Assembly (NCBI RefSeq): GCF_029017505.1
Contig: NZ_JAQGEI010000004.1
Coordinates: 1 to 64,000, forward strand
Direction: 5' to 3'
Origin: Sedimenticola hydrogenitrophicus
GTDB lineage: Bacteria > Pseudomonadota > Gammaproteobacteria > Chromatiales > Chromatiaceae
DNA length: 64,000 nt
This document shows, in pieces, positions 6,696-14,929 of the stretch (its first letter is position 1; every line of letters starts with the position of its first letter). The translations under genes and the position numbers were made by a program. The notes under the pieces were generated by a model. It was not told the origin of the DNA, ran no database searches, and worked only from the letters and a program-made list of their open reading frames with translations.

Positions 6696-9215
6696 GGTAG
6701 TCGCCTGGCTGGCGCGGGGGATGTTCCCCTGCGTTGCCTGGGTGGCCGAAGGAGCCCGGTCGCCCAGCCGGGTGGGGCGCAGGCGGCGCAGCCGCAGGCT
6801 GTTGACGACCACGAAGACGCTGGAGAGCCCCATCGCCACGCCCGCCGCCATCGGATCGAGGTGCAGGCCGAAGGTCGGGTAGAAGATACCGGTTGCCACC
6901 GGGATCAGCAGAATGTTGTAGATGAAGGCCCAGAACAGGTTGCCACGAATGGTTGAGAGTGTCCGCCGGGCCACATCGATGGCGGTGATCACCCCACCGA
7001 GGTTGCCGCGGGTGAGGGTGACGTCCGCCGCCTCGATGGCGATATCGGTTCCCGAGCCGACCGCAATACCCACATCCGCCTGGGCCAGCGCCGGCGCGTC
7101 GTTGATGCCATCACCGACGAATACTACTTTCTGGCCCTGGGCCTGCATCTCCTGGACGGTGTTGGCCTTGCCGTCCGGCAGGATCTCGGCGTGCACCTCG
7201 TCGATGCCGACCTGGCGGGCGATTGCCTCGGCGGTCTTGCGGGTATCGCCGGTGATCATGGCCACCTGCAGTCCCCGCCGGTGCAGCTCCACCACCATCG
7301 CGGCCGCCTCGGCCTTCAGCGGGTCGGCGACCGCCAGCACGGCACGCACGCTGCCGTCCACCGCGAGGTAGATGGGGGTTTTGCCGTCGCTTGAGTAGCC
7401 GTCTGCGTTGGCGGCCAGGGCACCGACATCGATCCCTTCGCGCTCCATGTAGCGCAACGCGCCGAGCTGAACCAGTTGTCCCTCCACCCGGGCGGTGACA
7501 CCATAGCCGGGGATCGCGCTAAATGCCTCCACCGCCGGTAGGGCGGGGTTCTGCTCCCGCGCCGCGTTCACGATGGCGGTGGCGAGCGGGTGCTCGCTGC
7601 CCGCCTCGACGGCCGCGGCGAGGCGCAGGGCCGTATCCCGGTCGCCATCCACCGCCTCCAGGTCGGTGAGTTCGGGGTGGCCCGCTGTCAGGGTTCCGGT
7701 CTTGTCGAACACCACCCGGGTCACGTGGGAGAGGCGTTCCAGCGCCTCTCCCTTGCGGTAGAGCACGCCCAGCTCGGCGGCCCGGCCAGTACCCACCATG
7801 ATGGCGGCCGGCGTGGCCAGGCCCATGGCGCAGGGACAGGCGACCACCAGCACCGCTACCGCGCTCACCAGCGCCAGGGTGATCGCCGGGTCGGGCCCCA
7901 GCACCAGCCAGGCCGTGAAGGTGACCGCTGCGATGACCAGGACCACCGGCGTGAATACCCGTACCACCCGGTCGGCCAGCCCCTGGATCGGCAGCTTGGC
8001 CCCCTGGGCCCGTTCCACCAGGCGGATGATCTGCGCCAGTACGGTCCCCTTGCCCACCTGGGTGGCCGTGACCTGTAACTGGCCGTGCTGGTTGACGGTG
8101 CCACCCACCACGCTGTCGCCCGGGTGCTTGGCGACGGGCACCGGTTCGCCGGTGAGCATCGACTCGTCGACGTAGCTCTCGCCTTCGAGTACATCACCAT
8201 CCACCGGGATCCGCTCGCCCGGCCGGATCACCACCCGGTCACCGCGCTGTACCTGACCCAGCGGTACCTCCTCCTCTACGCCGTCCCGCAGCACGCGGGC
8301 GGTCTTGGCCTGCAGTCCCACCAGCTTGCGGATCGCGGCGGAGGTGCGCCCCTTGGCCAGCTCCTCCAGGTACTTGCCCATCAGAATCGCCGTCAGGACC
8401 ACCGCCGCCGATTCAAAGTAGAGGTTGCGTGCGTCCGGCGGGAACAGTCCGGGTTGCAGCAATACCAGCAAGCTGTAGAGCCAGGCGGCGCCGGTGCCGG
8501 TCATCACCAGGCTGTTCATGTCGGGTGACAGGTGACGGTAGGCGATCCAGCCGGGACGGAAGAAGCGTCGGCCTGGACCGAGGATGATCACCGTGGTCAA
8601 CAGCGCCTGGAGCCACTCCCACAGGCCCCGTGGCGCCAGCGCGTCAAGGATCTCCTGGAAGCCGGGCAGAAAGTGGGGGCCCATGGCCAGAATCACCACC
8701 GGCAGGGTCAGGGCCACCGCCAGCAACAGGTCGTGGCGCATGGCCCGGCGGCCCGCCTCGCGGGCTGCCTCCTCCCGTGCCTCGGCGTCGCCATCCTCCT
8801 CCAGGGGGCGTGGCTCGTAGCCCGCCTCCTGGATGGCGCTGGCGATCTCGTCTTGTCCCAGGGTGGCTGGCACGAAACGCACCGTGGCCCGTTCGGTGGC
8901 CAGGTTGACGCTGGCCTGGATCACCCCGGGCAGTTTGTTGAGGATGCGTTCCACCCGCGCGGAACAGTTGGCGCAGGTCATGCCGCCGACCCCGATCTCC
9001 AGTTCATCGACCACCGGCGAATAGCCGGCGTCACGTACCGCATCAATCAGTGCGGCTTGTGTTATCAGCGATGCGTCGTAGCGGATGCTGGCCCGCTCGG
9101 TGGCAAGGTTGACCGGGGCTTCGCTCACCCCCTCCAGCTTGCCGAGCGTGCGCTCCACCCGTGCCGAGCAGTTGGCGCAGGTCATTCCCTTGATGCCGAG
9201 TTCAAGCTGGCTCAT
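6693..9215 (-). CDS. copA: Cu(I)-translocating P1B-type ATPase CopA
   Basis: This 840-residue inner-membrane copper exporter has two N-terminal HMA domains with GMTCANC (about residues 10-16 and 78-83). It also has the TGEP actuator loop, the membrane CPC copper site ([12 protein letters not shown], about 459-470), the DKTGTLT phosphorylation motif (about 504), the SEHPLA motif and [16 protein letters not shown] near the C-terminus. All are intact. I take the ATG at 9215, which overlaps the cueR stop as ATGA. A longer frame reaching 9305 would add 30 basic residues lying entirely inside cueR. The stop codon TAG lies in the terminus of the 195-bp repeat, so the C-terminal tail may differ from the ancestral gene. 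Confidence 0.96.
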   Translation of the reverse strand: MSQLELGIKGMTCANCSARVERTLGKLEGVSEAPVNLATERASIRYDASLITQAALIDAVRDAGYSPVVDELEIGVGGMTCANCSARVERILNKLPGVIQASVNLATERATVRFVPATLGQDEIASAIQEAGYEPRPLEEDGDAEAREEAAREAGRRAMRHDLLLAVALTLPVVILAMGPHFLPGFQEILDALAPRGLWEWLQALLTTVIILGPGRRFFRPGWIAYRHLSPDMNSLVMTGTGAAWLYSLLVLLQPGLFPPDARNLYFESAAVVLTAILMGKYLEELAKGRTSAAIRKLVGLQAKTARVLRDGVEEEVPLGQVQRGDRVVIRPGERIPVDGDVLEGESYVDESMLTGEPVPVAKHPGDSVVGGTVNQHGQLQVTATQVGKGTVLAQIIRLVERAQGAKLPIQGLADRVVRVFTPVVLVIAAVTFTAWLVLGPDPAITLALVSAVAVLVVACPCAMGLATPAAIMVGTGRAAELGVLYRKGEALERLSHVTRVVFDKTGTLTAGHPELTDLEAVDGDRDTALRLAAAVEAGSEHPLATAIVNAAREQNPALPAVEAFSAIPGYGVTARVEGQLVQLGALRYMEREGIDVGALAANADGYSSDGKTPIYLAVDGSVRAVLAVADPLKAEAAAMVVELHRRGLQVAMITGDTRKTAEAIARQVGIDEVHAEILPDGKANTVQEMQAQGQKVVFVGDGINDAPALAQADVGIAVGSGTDIAIEAADVTLTRGNLGGVITAIDVARRTLSTIRGNLFWAFIYNILLIPVATGIFYPTFGLHLDPMAAGVAMGLSSVFVVVNSLRLRRLRPTRLGDRAPSATQATQGNIPRASQATT

Positions 9216-9646
9216 GCGATATCTCCATTCACGGGTTCGGGCGCTTGCTGATTCAGGGCGGAGAGGATGGGACATTCCGCGGTGGTGCCAGCGTGACCGG
9301 GACACTGCTCTTCAAGCGCCGACAGGGCGGACTTCATTCTTTCCAGATCGAGTATGCGGGTCTCGATGTCGGCGATCTTGGCGCGGGTGAGCCGTTTCAC
9401 CTCGGCGGCGCTCTGCTCCGGGCGGTCGCTCAGGGAGAGCAGTTCCGCCACCTCGTCCAGCGAGAAGCCGAGCACCTGGGCGCGGCGAATGAATTGCAGG
9501 CGTTCCCGGGCATCCTCGCTGTAGAGCCGGTAACCGGAATCGGTGCGGCTCTGGGGCTCGATGAGTCCCCTGCGCTCGTAGTAGCGCAGGGTTTCGACCC
9601 CCAGGTCTACCTGCCTGGCCAGTTTGCCGATGGTGAGGTTTTCCAT
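9212..9646 (-). CDS. cueR: MerR-family copper-type regulator (CueR-like)
   Basis: This 144-residue activator has an N-terminal winged helix-turn-helix ([20 protein letters not shown]), the RRGLI turn, a long dimerisation helix and a C-terminal metal loop with two cysteines ([11 protein letters not shown], then PIL). The residue that is Cys in divalent sensors (MerR, ZntR, CadR) is Ser79 in the [10 protein letters not shown] segment, as in CueR (Ser77). That points to monovalent Cu/Ag/Au sensing. The loop has nine residues between cysteines, against seven in E. coli CueR. It is the first gene of the cueR-copA unit, with a 4-bp ATGA overlap. Confidence 0.88.
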   Translation of the reverse strand: MENLTIGKLARQVDLGVETLRYYERRGLIEPQSRTDSGYRLYSEDARERLQFIRRAQVLGFSLDEVAELLSLSDRPEQSAAEVKRLTRAKIADIETRILDLERMKSALSALEEQCPGHAGTTAECPILSALNQQAPEPVNGDIA

Positions 9647-9701
9647 GATCTGTCCCCGTGAAATGGGTCGCGATGGGCAGCGCCCTGCGACGATTTTACG
9701 A

Positions 9702-9736
9702 CAGTATAAACCCTGTAGTCGACTACAGGGTCAAGG
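9702..9736 (-). promoter_or_regulatory. MerR-type promoter and operator of cueR-copA
   Basis: On the minus strand, TTGACC (-35) and TATACT (-10) are separated by 20 bp, longer than the usual 17, as MerR-type activators require for DNA untwisting. The spacer holds a perfect 22-bp palindrome at 9710-9731, with half-site ACCCTGTAGTC. The promoter lies about 55 bp upstream of the cueR start. The half-site resembles CadR/PbrR/ZntR operators (…GTAGTCGACTAC…) more than the E. coli CueR box. Confidence 0.85.
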
Positions 9737-9780
9737 GTTTGTGTGGAGAAATTAATATCCCTGAACCACGGAGGCGTCAA

Positions 9781-9863
9781 CCACGGAGGTGTCGGAGTCA
9801 AACCGGGCCCGGTCCGGTGAAATGATACACAGTGGAGAGCCGGGTTGACTCCGACACCTGTGG
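9781..9863. repeat. Hairpin of the GTCGGAGTCA family, copy 1
   Basis: Arms CCACGGAGGTGTCGGAGTCA and TGACTCCGACACCTGTGG pair around a loop of about 40 bp. Related hairpins lie at 21609-21680 and 35535-35604, where the arms read GGGTCGGAGTCA and TGACTCCGACCCC. A shorter piece, ACCACGGAGGCGTC, precedes it at about 9766. It sits between the cueR promoter and the Lrp gene. The form recalls REP/RAYT-type repeats; no transposase is present. Confidence 0.7.
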
Positions 9864-9910
9864 TCCTGTGCCGCAACCGCTAACGGTTGCCGGAGGGCAT
9901 GCGGCGGGTA

Positions 9911-10387
9911 CTACTCCTGATGGCTGTTCCGCAGATCCGGCAGCTCATGATTTACCCGGGTGTCGTAGATGATGGATGTCTCGATGCGGGTGACGCCGGG
10001 CCGGTTGGTGAACTGGTCCAGGGCGAGGTTCTTCAGATGCCGGGTATCGCGTACAGCGACGTGGATGACCAGGTCATACCGGCCGGTGATCAGGTGAGCC
10101 GAGCGCACCTCGGGGATGGTTAACATGTCATCCATGAACTGATCGACGGTCGTTCTTTCGTGTTTGGCCAGCTCGATCATGAACAGGGCCTCAAGCCCGA
10201 TGCCCAGGCTCGCCGGGTCCACCTCGGCATGGGTTCCGCTCAATACCCCGTTTTCCCACAACCGCTTCAACCGTTCATGCACGCTGGAGGGCGCCAGTCC
10301 CACTTCGGCGGCGATCTGTTTGTTGGATAGCCGAGCATTGTTCTGTAACAGCCTGACAATTTCGATGTCGATTCGGTCGAGTGTCAT
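9911..10387 (-). CDS. Lrp/AsnC-family transcriptional regulator
   Basis: This 158-residue protein has the standard two-domain build. It opens with an AsnC-type helix-turn-helix (LDRIDIEIVRLLQNNARLSN then KQIAAEVGLAPSSVHERLKRL) and ends with a RAM effector-binding domain including PEVRSAHLITGRYDLVIHV. It is divergent from the methionine gamma-lyase gene 122 bp away. In Pseudomonas putida an Lrp-type protein, MdeR, activates mdeA from the same arrangement, so this is the likely local regulator, responding to methionine or a related amino acid. Family is seen; the effector is inferred. Confidence 0.88.
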   Translation of the reverse strand: MTLDRIDIEIVRLLQNNARLSNKQIAAEVGLAPSSVHERLKRLWENGVLSGTHAEVDPASLGIGLEALFMIELAKHERTTVDQFMDDMLTIPEVRSAHLITGRYDLVIHVAVRDTRHLKNLALDQFTNRPGVTRIETSIIYDTRVNHELPDLRNSHQE

Positions 10388-10413
10388 TTCGATCCTTATA
10401 TGCCGAAAACCAT

Positions 10414-10459
10414 TTCATGGTAATCCATGAATGACGAGCAATATACTGATTACTCGTCA
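10414..10459. promoter_or_regulatory. Two inverted repeats in the Lrp-megL intergenic region
   Basis: A perfect 7-4-7 palindrome (TTCATGG, TAAT, CCATGAA; 10414-10431) is followed directly by a wider one with arms TGACGAG and CTCGTCA (10432-10459). A third related half, TAGACGAATATT, follows near 10463. They lie in the 122 bp between the divergent Lrp-type gene and megL, where tandem Lrp-dimer sites are expected. Binding is inferred. Confidence 0.6.
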
Positions 10460-10509
10460 GATAGACGAATATTATTTCGATCAGACACACTTAGGAATGA
10501 TGCAGACCC

Positions 10510-11706
10510 ATGAGCGGATCAACACAAGGCAAAGCGGGCTTTTCCACCCGGGCGATTCATCACGGTTACGATCCGTACGCGGGCCATGGGGCGCTGAATC
10601 CCCCCCTCTATCTGAGTTCGACCTACACCTTTCCGGCCGTGGGCGACGGCAGCGCCCGCTTTGCCGGCGAGCAGGCGGGGTATGTCTATTCCCGCGTCGG
10701 CAACCCGACCACGGCGCTGCTGGAACAGCGCATCGCCGATCTCGAGGGCGGGGAGGCGGCGCTGGTCACCGCCTCGGGCATGGGGGCCACCACCTCGCTG
10801 CTCTGGACCCTGCTGCAGCCGGGCGATGAGGTGATCGCGGACAAGACGCTCTACGGTTGCACCTATGCCTATTTCAATCACGGCCTGACCCGGTTTGGCG
10901 TAAAGATAACCCATGTCGATTTGACCGAGCCGGCAAACCTGGCGAAAGCAATCAGCGACAGGACCCGGCTGGTGTTCTTCGAGTCGCCGGCCAATCCCAA
11001 CATGCGGCTGGTCGATATCGCGGCCATCGCGGCCATCGCCAGGCCCTGTGACGCCAAGGTCGTGGTGGACAACACCTACTGCACCCCCTACCTGCAGCGG
11101 CCGCTCGAGCTCGGCGCGGATTACGTGGTGCATTCCGCCACCAAGTATCTTGGCGGGCACGGTGACCTGATCGCCGGCGCCATCGTCGGACCCGCGGAGT
11201 CGCTGAATCAGGTGCGCTTCTCCGGCCTCAAGGACATGACCGGAGCGGTGCTGTCGTCGCAGGATGCATTCCTCATCCTGCGCGGGTTGAAGACGCTCGC
11301 GTTGCGCATGGACAGGCATTGCCAGAACGCCCGGGGAATCGCCGGATTGCTGGCGGCACACCCCAAGGTGGAGATCTGTCATTACCCGGGACTGGAGACT
11401 TTTCCGCAACACGAACTGGCCGAGCGCCAGATGGCGGCGCCGGGAGGGATGATTGCATTCGAACTCAAGGGCGGCCTGCGGGCCGGTTGCCGGTTCATGA
11501 ACGAGCTGCGCCTGATCACCCGCGCGGTCAGTCTGGGGGATGCGGAAAGCCTGGCGCAGCACCCGGCCAGCATGACCCATTCCGTGTACAGCCCCGAGGA
11601 GCGGGCCGAGCACCTGATCAGTGAAGGCCTGGTCCGACTGTCGGCGGGACTGGAGGACATGGACGACTTGCTTGAGGATGTTGACCGGGCGCTGTCAAAG
11701 GCTTGA
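10510..11706 (+). CDS. megL: Methionine gamma-lyase
   Basis: This 398-residue protein is a PLP enzyme of the Cys/Met metabolism family. It would cleave methionine to methanethiol, ammonia and 2-oxobutyrate. The PLP lysine is in SATKYLGGHGD (K212). The phosphate-binding YSRVGNPT (Y60, R62) and substrate-loop Tyr115 are present. Cys117 in LYGCTYAYF is the residue (Cys116 in P. putida) that marks methionine gamma-lyase rather than cystathionine gamma-synthase or lyase. It is divergent from an Lrp-type gene, as in the mdeR-mdeA pair. Methanethiol release would feed sulfur metabolism. Confidence 0.9.
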   Translation: MSGSTQGKAGFSTRAIHHGYDPYAGHGALNPPLYLSSTYTFPAVGDGSARFAGEQAGYVYSRVGNPTTALLEQRIADLEGGEAALVTASGMGATTSLLWTLLQPGDEVIADKTLYGCTYAYFNHGLTRFGVKITHVDLTEPANLAKAISDRTRLVFFESPANPNMRLVDIAAIAAIARPCDAKVVVDNTYCTPYLQRPLELGADYVVHSATKYLGGHGDLIAGAIVGPAESLNQVRFSGLKDMTGAVLSSQDAFLILRGLKTLALRMDRHCQNARGIAGLLAAHPKVEICHYPGLETFPQHELAERQMAAPGGMIAFELKGGLRAGCRFMNELRLITRAVSLGDAESLAQHPASMTHSVYSPEERAEHLISEGLVRLSAGLEDMDDLLEDVDRALSKA

Positions 11707-11717
11707 GCGCGACGGCG

Positions 11718-11878
11718 AGAGGGGCAACCACGGGGGGGGCCTCTACGGTGTATGGGACGCCACAACCGGGTATGACGGCGCGGGCAATGTAGGGGCAGGC
11801 CCCCCGTGCCTGCCCGGAATTTGGGGCCGTCACTATGAAACGGGCAACCACGGGGGGGTGCCCCTACGGTGTCACGCG
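11718..11878. repeat. Direct repeat pair GGGCAACCACGGGGGG…CTACGGTG
   Basis: Two copies of GGCAACCACGGGGGG followed by GCC and CTACGGTGT occur at about 11721-11750 and 11841-11871. Between them lies an inverted relative, TGTAGGGGCAGGCCCCCC. It follows the megL stop and fills the gap to the DUF1540 gene (convergent). It looks like a composite short intergenic repeat that can form stem-loops. No coding function is seen. Confidence 0.6.
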
Positions 11879-11904
11879 GTTGGCCGTAACGGTCGCCGCG
11901 GTTC

Positions 11905-12201
11905 TCAGTGCAGCTTGCAGGTCATACACTCTGCCGTGTCACCGGTGATAGCCACCTCAATGCTGTCGGCCGAACACTCGAGATCGTCATTGTATTCGCA
12001 ATCGCCGACCTTGCAGGCCCCCACCCCGGCCATGATCGATGCCCGGGTGTGGCCGGTGGATCCACTCAGGAAGGTGTCGCAACCGGGATGCACCCCATCA
12101 CCAATGGTGATGGCCTTGGCATGACAACAGGAATCATGGTTATAGGCGCACTCATCGACAGAGCAGCGCTGCACCATCGGCATATCAATAGTCACTTTCA
12201 T
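11905..12201 (-). CDS. Tandem DUF1540 cysteine-rich protein
   Basis: This 98-residue protein is built of two DUF1540 units. Unit 1 (about residues 10-48) is CSVDECAYNHDSCCHA…HPGCDTF. Unit 2 (about 60-97) is ACKVGDCEYNDDLEC…AECMTC. Cysteines and histidines make up a large share, in a pattern suited to zinc or another soft metal. No signal peptide is visible, so it is probably cytosolic. The function of DUF1540 is not established. A GGAGAAACAATC stretch just upstream on the minus strand is the ribosome site. It is monocistronic. Confidence 0.82.
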   Translation of the reverse strand: MKVTIDMPMVQRCSVDECAYNHDSCCHAKAITIGDGVHPGCDTFLSGSTGHTRASIMAGVGACKVGDCEYNDDLECSADSIEVAITGDTAECMTCKLH

Positions 12202-12741
12202 GATTGTTTCTCCTATGGCCTATAGGGAGATAAGCCGGAATGGAGATACTCATTCCGGCTTATTGTGGGGCTATATTCTTGCGTTATTTGTGCCAACCCT
12301 GTTCCGCGCTGGCGGCGTTCTCATCCGGGCCGGATCGACCCAGGGCAAGTGCGGGTATTTCAGGCTGTTGCGGATAGCTCGGGCGGGGCGGCGTGACGCC
12401 GGGCAAACCCGCCCCACACCGCGGAGCGGTTTAAATCACCCATGTCCGGAGCATATCCACCGCCTCCGCTCCCGGCCGGGGTACCGGGCTTCGTCAACAG
12501 GCGGCTCCGTTCCGCGCGGAACGGCTAATCCAAGTCCCAGGTATTAACCCAATAGTTGCATTAATCATGACCCAATGATTTGTTTCACTCCGTATATCTG
12601 CCGGATGAAATAGATAGGTTGCATGGTTTCCTGGAATGCACTGCTGGTGGAGTCCAGCAGTGCACCCTGTAGGAGGCCCGCCCCCGGGCCGATTTCGCGG
12701 CGAGGCGCCGCTCCTACAGGTTGATTTTTGCAACGATCGGG
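12202..12741. other. 540-bp gene-poor stretch with several hairpins
   Basis: No gene is supported. At about 12386-12416 there is a GGGCGGGGC…CGGGCAAACCCGCCCC hairpin-type repeat. At 12637-12664 there is a perfect inverted repeat with arms TGCACTGCTGG and CCAGCAGTGCA around 6 bp. At 12666-12720 there is a REP-like unit with arms CCTGTAGGAG and CTCCTACAGG. The last two lie directly downstream of the HiPIP gene on the minus strand and could end or protect its transcript. Confidence 0.6.
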
Positions 12742-13014
12742 TTATTTGGTGGCGGAGCCCCACAGGGTACAGTAACCCGACTCTTCCACCGGTCCCTCGA
12801 CCAAGCGACAGGTACTGGTGTCGGCGAGGAAATGCATGCAGTTGCCACAGCGCATCTCGCCGTTGGGACTTGATTGGTACTTGGCCTGTTCCTTGGGTAC
12901 TTTTGCTTCTTTCGATGCCTCCTGGGCAATCAGCAGTTGCGGTGCGCCACAATAGCAGACAGTAACGGCAATACCCTTGAGCACGCTACGTCGCATCTGG
13001 TCGGTCTTTTTCAT
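12742..13014 (-). CDS. High-potential iron-sulfur protein (HiPIP), Tat-exported
   Basis: The 90-residue precursor starts with a twin-arginine signal (MRRSVLKGIAV, residues 7-17) and ends in a small domain with four cysteines in HiPIP spacing (Cys56, 59, 69 and 82). The aromatic end CTLW is also typical. HiPIPs are periplasmic one-electron carriers with a 4Fe-4S cluster, folded in the cytosol and exported by Tat, common in phototrophic and sulfur-oxidising Gammaproteobacteria. I chose the ATG at 13014 because GAGGAGGAGAT stands right before it; the longer frame to 13125 would bury the Tat signal. No partner oxidoreductase is adjacent. Confidence 0.9.
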   Translation of the reverse strand: MKKTDQMRRSVLKGIAVTVCYCGAPQLLIAQEASKEAKVPKEQAKYQSSPNGEMRCGNCMHFLADTSTCRLVEGPVEESGYCTLWGSATK

Positions 13015-13320
13015 ATCTCCTCCTCGGTTCCATACCCTGTCCACCCGGATACCGGGTGGCACTCCTTTTTCCGGATCACCGATTAAAGGGGCATCAAGTT
13101 TCATGCCAGCGCGCGGCGGTCCCATAGAGACGCCCGCGTCCTCGAGGAGCGGGACGCGCCGGATTGGCCTTTCCCGACCGCGATGGCTGGCAGGCTATAT
13201 GCGGGGTGAGCGGGGTGCGCGGCGGCCTTTGCCCGATCTGAAATCCCGTGCCAACGGCAGCTTCCGCCAGACCAACCGATGCCTCCACGCACGGGCATCT
13301 TCCATCGATGAGAGCGCGAC

Positions 13321-13926
13321 ATGCACCACATATCCAATATCCTGCTCAAGGGCCTGGCGACGCTGTTGCCGGTAGCGTTGACACTCTATCTGATCTATTG
13401 GCTGGTCATCAGCACAGAAACCGGCATCCGATCGGTCATCGTTGCCGTGGTTTCCGAGAGCTACTACCTGCCGGGGGTCGGCCTGGGGTTCGGCCTGGTC
13501 CTGCTCTATCTGATCGGCCTGGTCGCCGATCTCTGGCTGTTCCAGCAGGTGTTTCGGTTGGGTGAACGGCTGTTGGTACGAATACCCCTGGTGAAGTTTG
13601 TGTACCGCTCGTTGCGTGATTTCACCAACTATTTTTCGGTCGATCAACGGCAGGAAAATCTGCACCGGGTGGTCATGATATCCATCACCGAGCTGCGTCT
13701 GATCGGCTTCCAGACGGCCGATCAGGCCGCCGCCATGGAGATGTTGTCGCTGTCGGAAGGGATGGTGGCGGTCTACCTGCCGTTGAGCTATCAGGTGGGG
13801 GGCTACACTGTGTATGTACCCAGCTCATGGGTGGAGCCGATCGATATCCCCTTCGAGGACGCTTTCCGCCTGGCATTGACGGCCGGACTGAACAATTCGG
13901 AGTCGACGGGCGCACCGCCCGGTTGA
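13321..13926 (+). CDS. DUF502 family membrane protein
   Basis: This 201-residue protein has two N-terminal membrane helices (about residues 8-30 and 48-72) and a cytoplasmic domain of about 120 residues. The DUF502 signature IPLVKFVYRSLRDFTNYF follows the second helix, and the GGYTVYVPSSWVEPIDIPFE segment is the other conserved block. The function is not established. The last 15 residues are low-complexity and not part of the domain. It is divergent from the HiPIP gene. Confidence 0.85.
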   Translation: MHHISNILLKGLATLLPVALTLYLIYWLVISTETGIRSVIVAVVSESYYLPGVGLGFGLVLLYLIGLVADLWLFQQVFRLGERLLVRIPLVKFVYRSLRDFTNYFSVDQRQENLHRVVMISITELRLIGFQTADQAAAMEMLSLSEGMVAVYLPLSYQVGGYTVYVPSSWVEPIDIPFEDAFRLALTAGLNNSESTGAPPG

Positions 13927-14105
13927 CGCCCGGATCCGCGCCGGCCGGTGGATTGCGGAACCAGGCGCAACGCCCGGGCATCCAAATGGCACTATAGCGG
14001 GGAATGCTGGCGGAAGGCGTAAGGGAATCGAGTCAGCCCGCTCCGGAGCCGATGCCGGGATCTCACCGGAACCCCATTCACTTCCATCCGAAGGAGGTAG
14101 ATATC

Positions 14106-14513
14106 GTGGAAGAATTCGAAACCATACCGCATGAGCAGTGGCGAAATTTATGTGAAGGCTTCAGCCGCACCCACCGCGGCTGGTTGATCTGTCTCTGGGT
14201 GGTTGATACCGGAAACCTGGAGGCGGGCTTGACGGACGCTACCGAAAAGGCGATACGCGATCTCGAACTGGGTGAAATCATCGTCGAACGACACGGCCAG
14301 CGGACCGATATGGTGGTAATTGCGCGTGACGATCAGACCCATGCCGACCACATCATCAGGGGAGTTGTCGCAGTGAGCGTGGAACGGGATACGGATGGCA
14401 GAACGAATGGCCTGCGTATCGATTCAGATGATAACAAGACCGCCCTGGTGCGTTTCCGCGTACCGGCCAATTCCGAGTCGCTCGATGGCCTGGCTCCGGG
14501 GGAGCTTCCCTGA
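14106..14513 (+). CDS. DUF5335-like small protein
   Basis: The protein has 135 residues when read from the GTG at 14106. That start follows a near-perfect AAGGAGGT (14091-14098) at good spacing; the frame is open back to 14004, but those residues look non-conserved. The region around WRNLCEGFSRTHRGWLICLW is the hallmark of DUF5335, a beta-rich family of unknown function. A second half, IVERHGQRTDMVVIARDD then HIIRGVVAVSVER, completes it. It is predicted soluble, with no signal peptide. Start choice is well supported; function is unknown. Confidence 0.7.
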   Translation: MEEFETIPHEQWRNLCEGFSRTHRGWLICLWVVDTGNLEAGLTDATEKAIRDLELGEIIVERHGQRTDMVVIARDDQTHADHIIRGVVAVSVERDTDGRTNGLRIDSDDNKTALVRFRVPANSESLDGLAPGELP

Positions 14514-14619
14514 CAGACGCTCCTCCAGGCGCCGCCAAAAAAATCAAACAGGCGGCGGATTTCAGTCGGATATTGGGTTCCTGCGGGCTTGGGTTATTTT
14601 CAACCGGATATGGTGCAAA

Positions 14620-14780
14620 AGGACCCGCGTAAGAATAAGTTCCTGTATTCGGTCGCCCCTGGACCTCGCTGGCGGCGTTACGCTTTTTGGCAAGGGAACA
14701 GCCATTGCCTGCAAAGCGTGCCTTGCCAGCGTGGCCCAGGAACGCCCTCGGTACTACGGAATTATCCTTGCGCGGGTCCT
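14620..14780. mobile_element. 161-bp TIR element, copy 1
   Basis: The element opens AGGACCCGCG and closes with its exact complement CGCGGGTCCT. The inverted repeat extends inward as GTAAGAATAAGTTCC against GGAATTATCCTTGC. Copy 43861-44021 has the same length and a near-identical interior, and 53431-53715 is an expanded copy. The interior contains the core CAAGGGAACAGCCATTGCCT…GCCTTGC (14691-14727), shared with the 268-bp element at 50098. It encodes no protein and is MITE-like. It lies between the DUF5335 gene and the transaldolase-like gene. Confidence 0.85.
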
Positions 14781-14929
14781 AAGCCCCGGTTTTCCTGGCG
14801 TCGGGGCCGCGTGATCCACTTGGCGAAACGCTGACCCGGTGCGGCGGTGCTTGGCACTTGAATTGCAGATTACATAGCGGACTGTCGTGCCGAATACCGG
14901 TTATAACTCAAGTCAACCGAGGGGTGACC

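Noticed and set aside
9215-9305. Longer copA start giving a 30-residue basic extension
   Set aside because: It would lie wholly inside cueR. The ATGA overlap at 9212-9215 gives the standard CopA N-terminus.
10510-11706. Cystathionine gamma-synthase or gamma-lyase
   Set aside because: Cys117 in LYGCTYAYF and the divergent Lrp-type gene favour methionine gamma-lyase.
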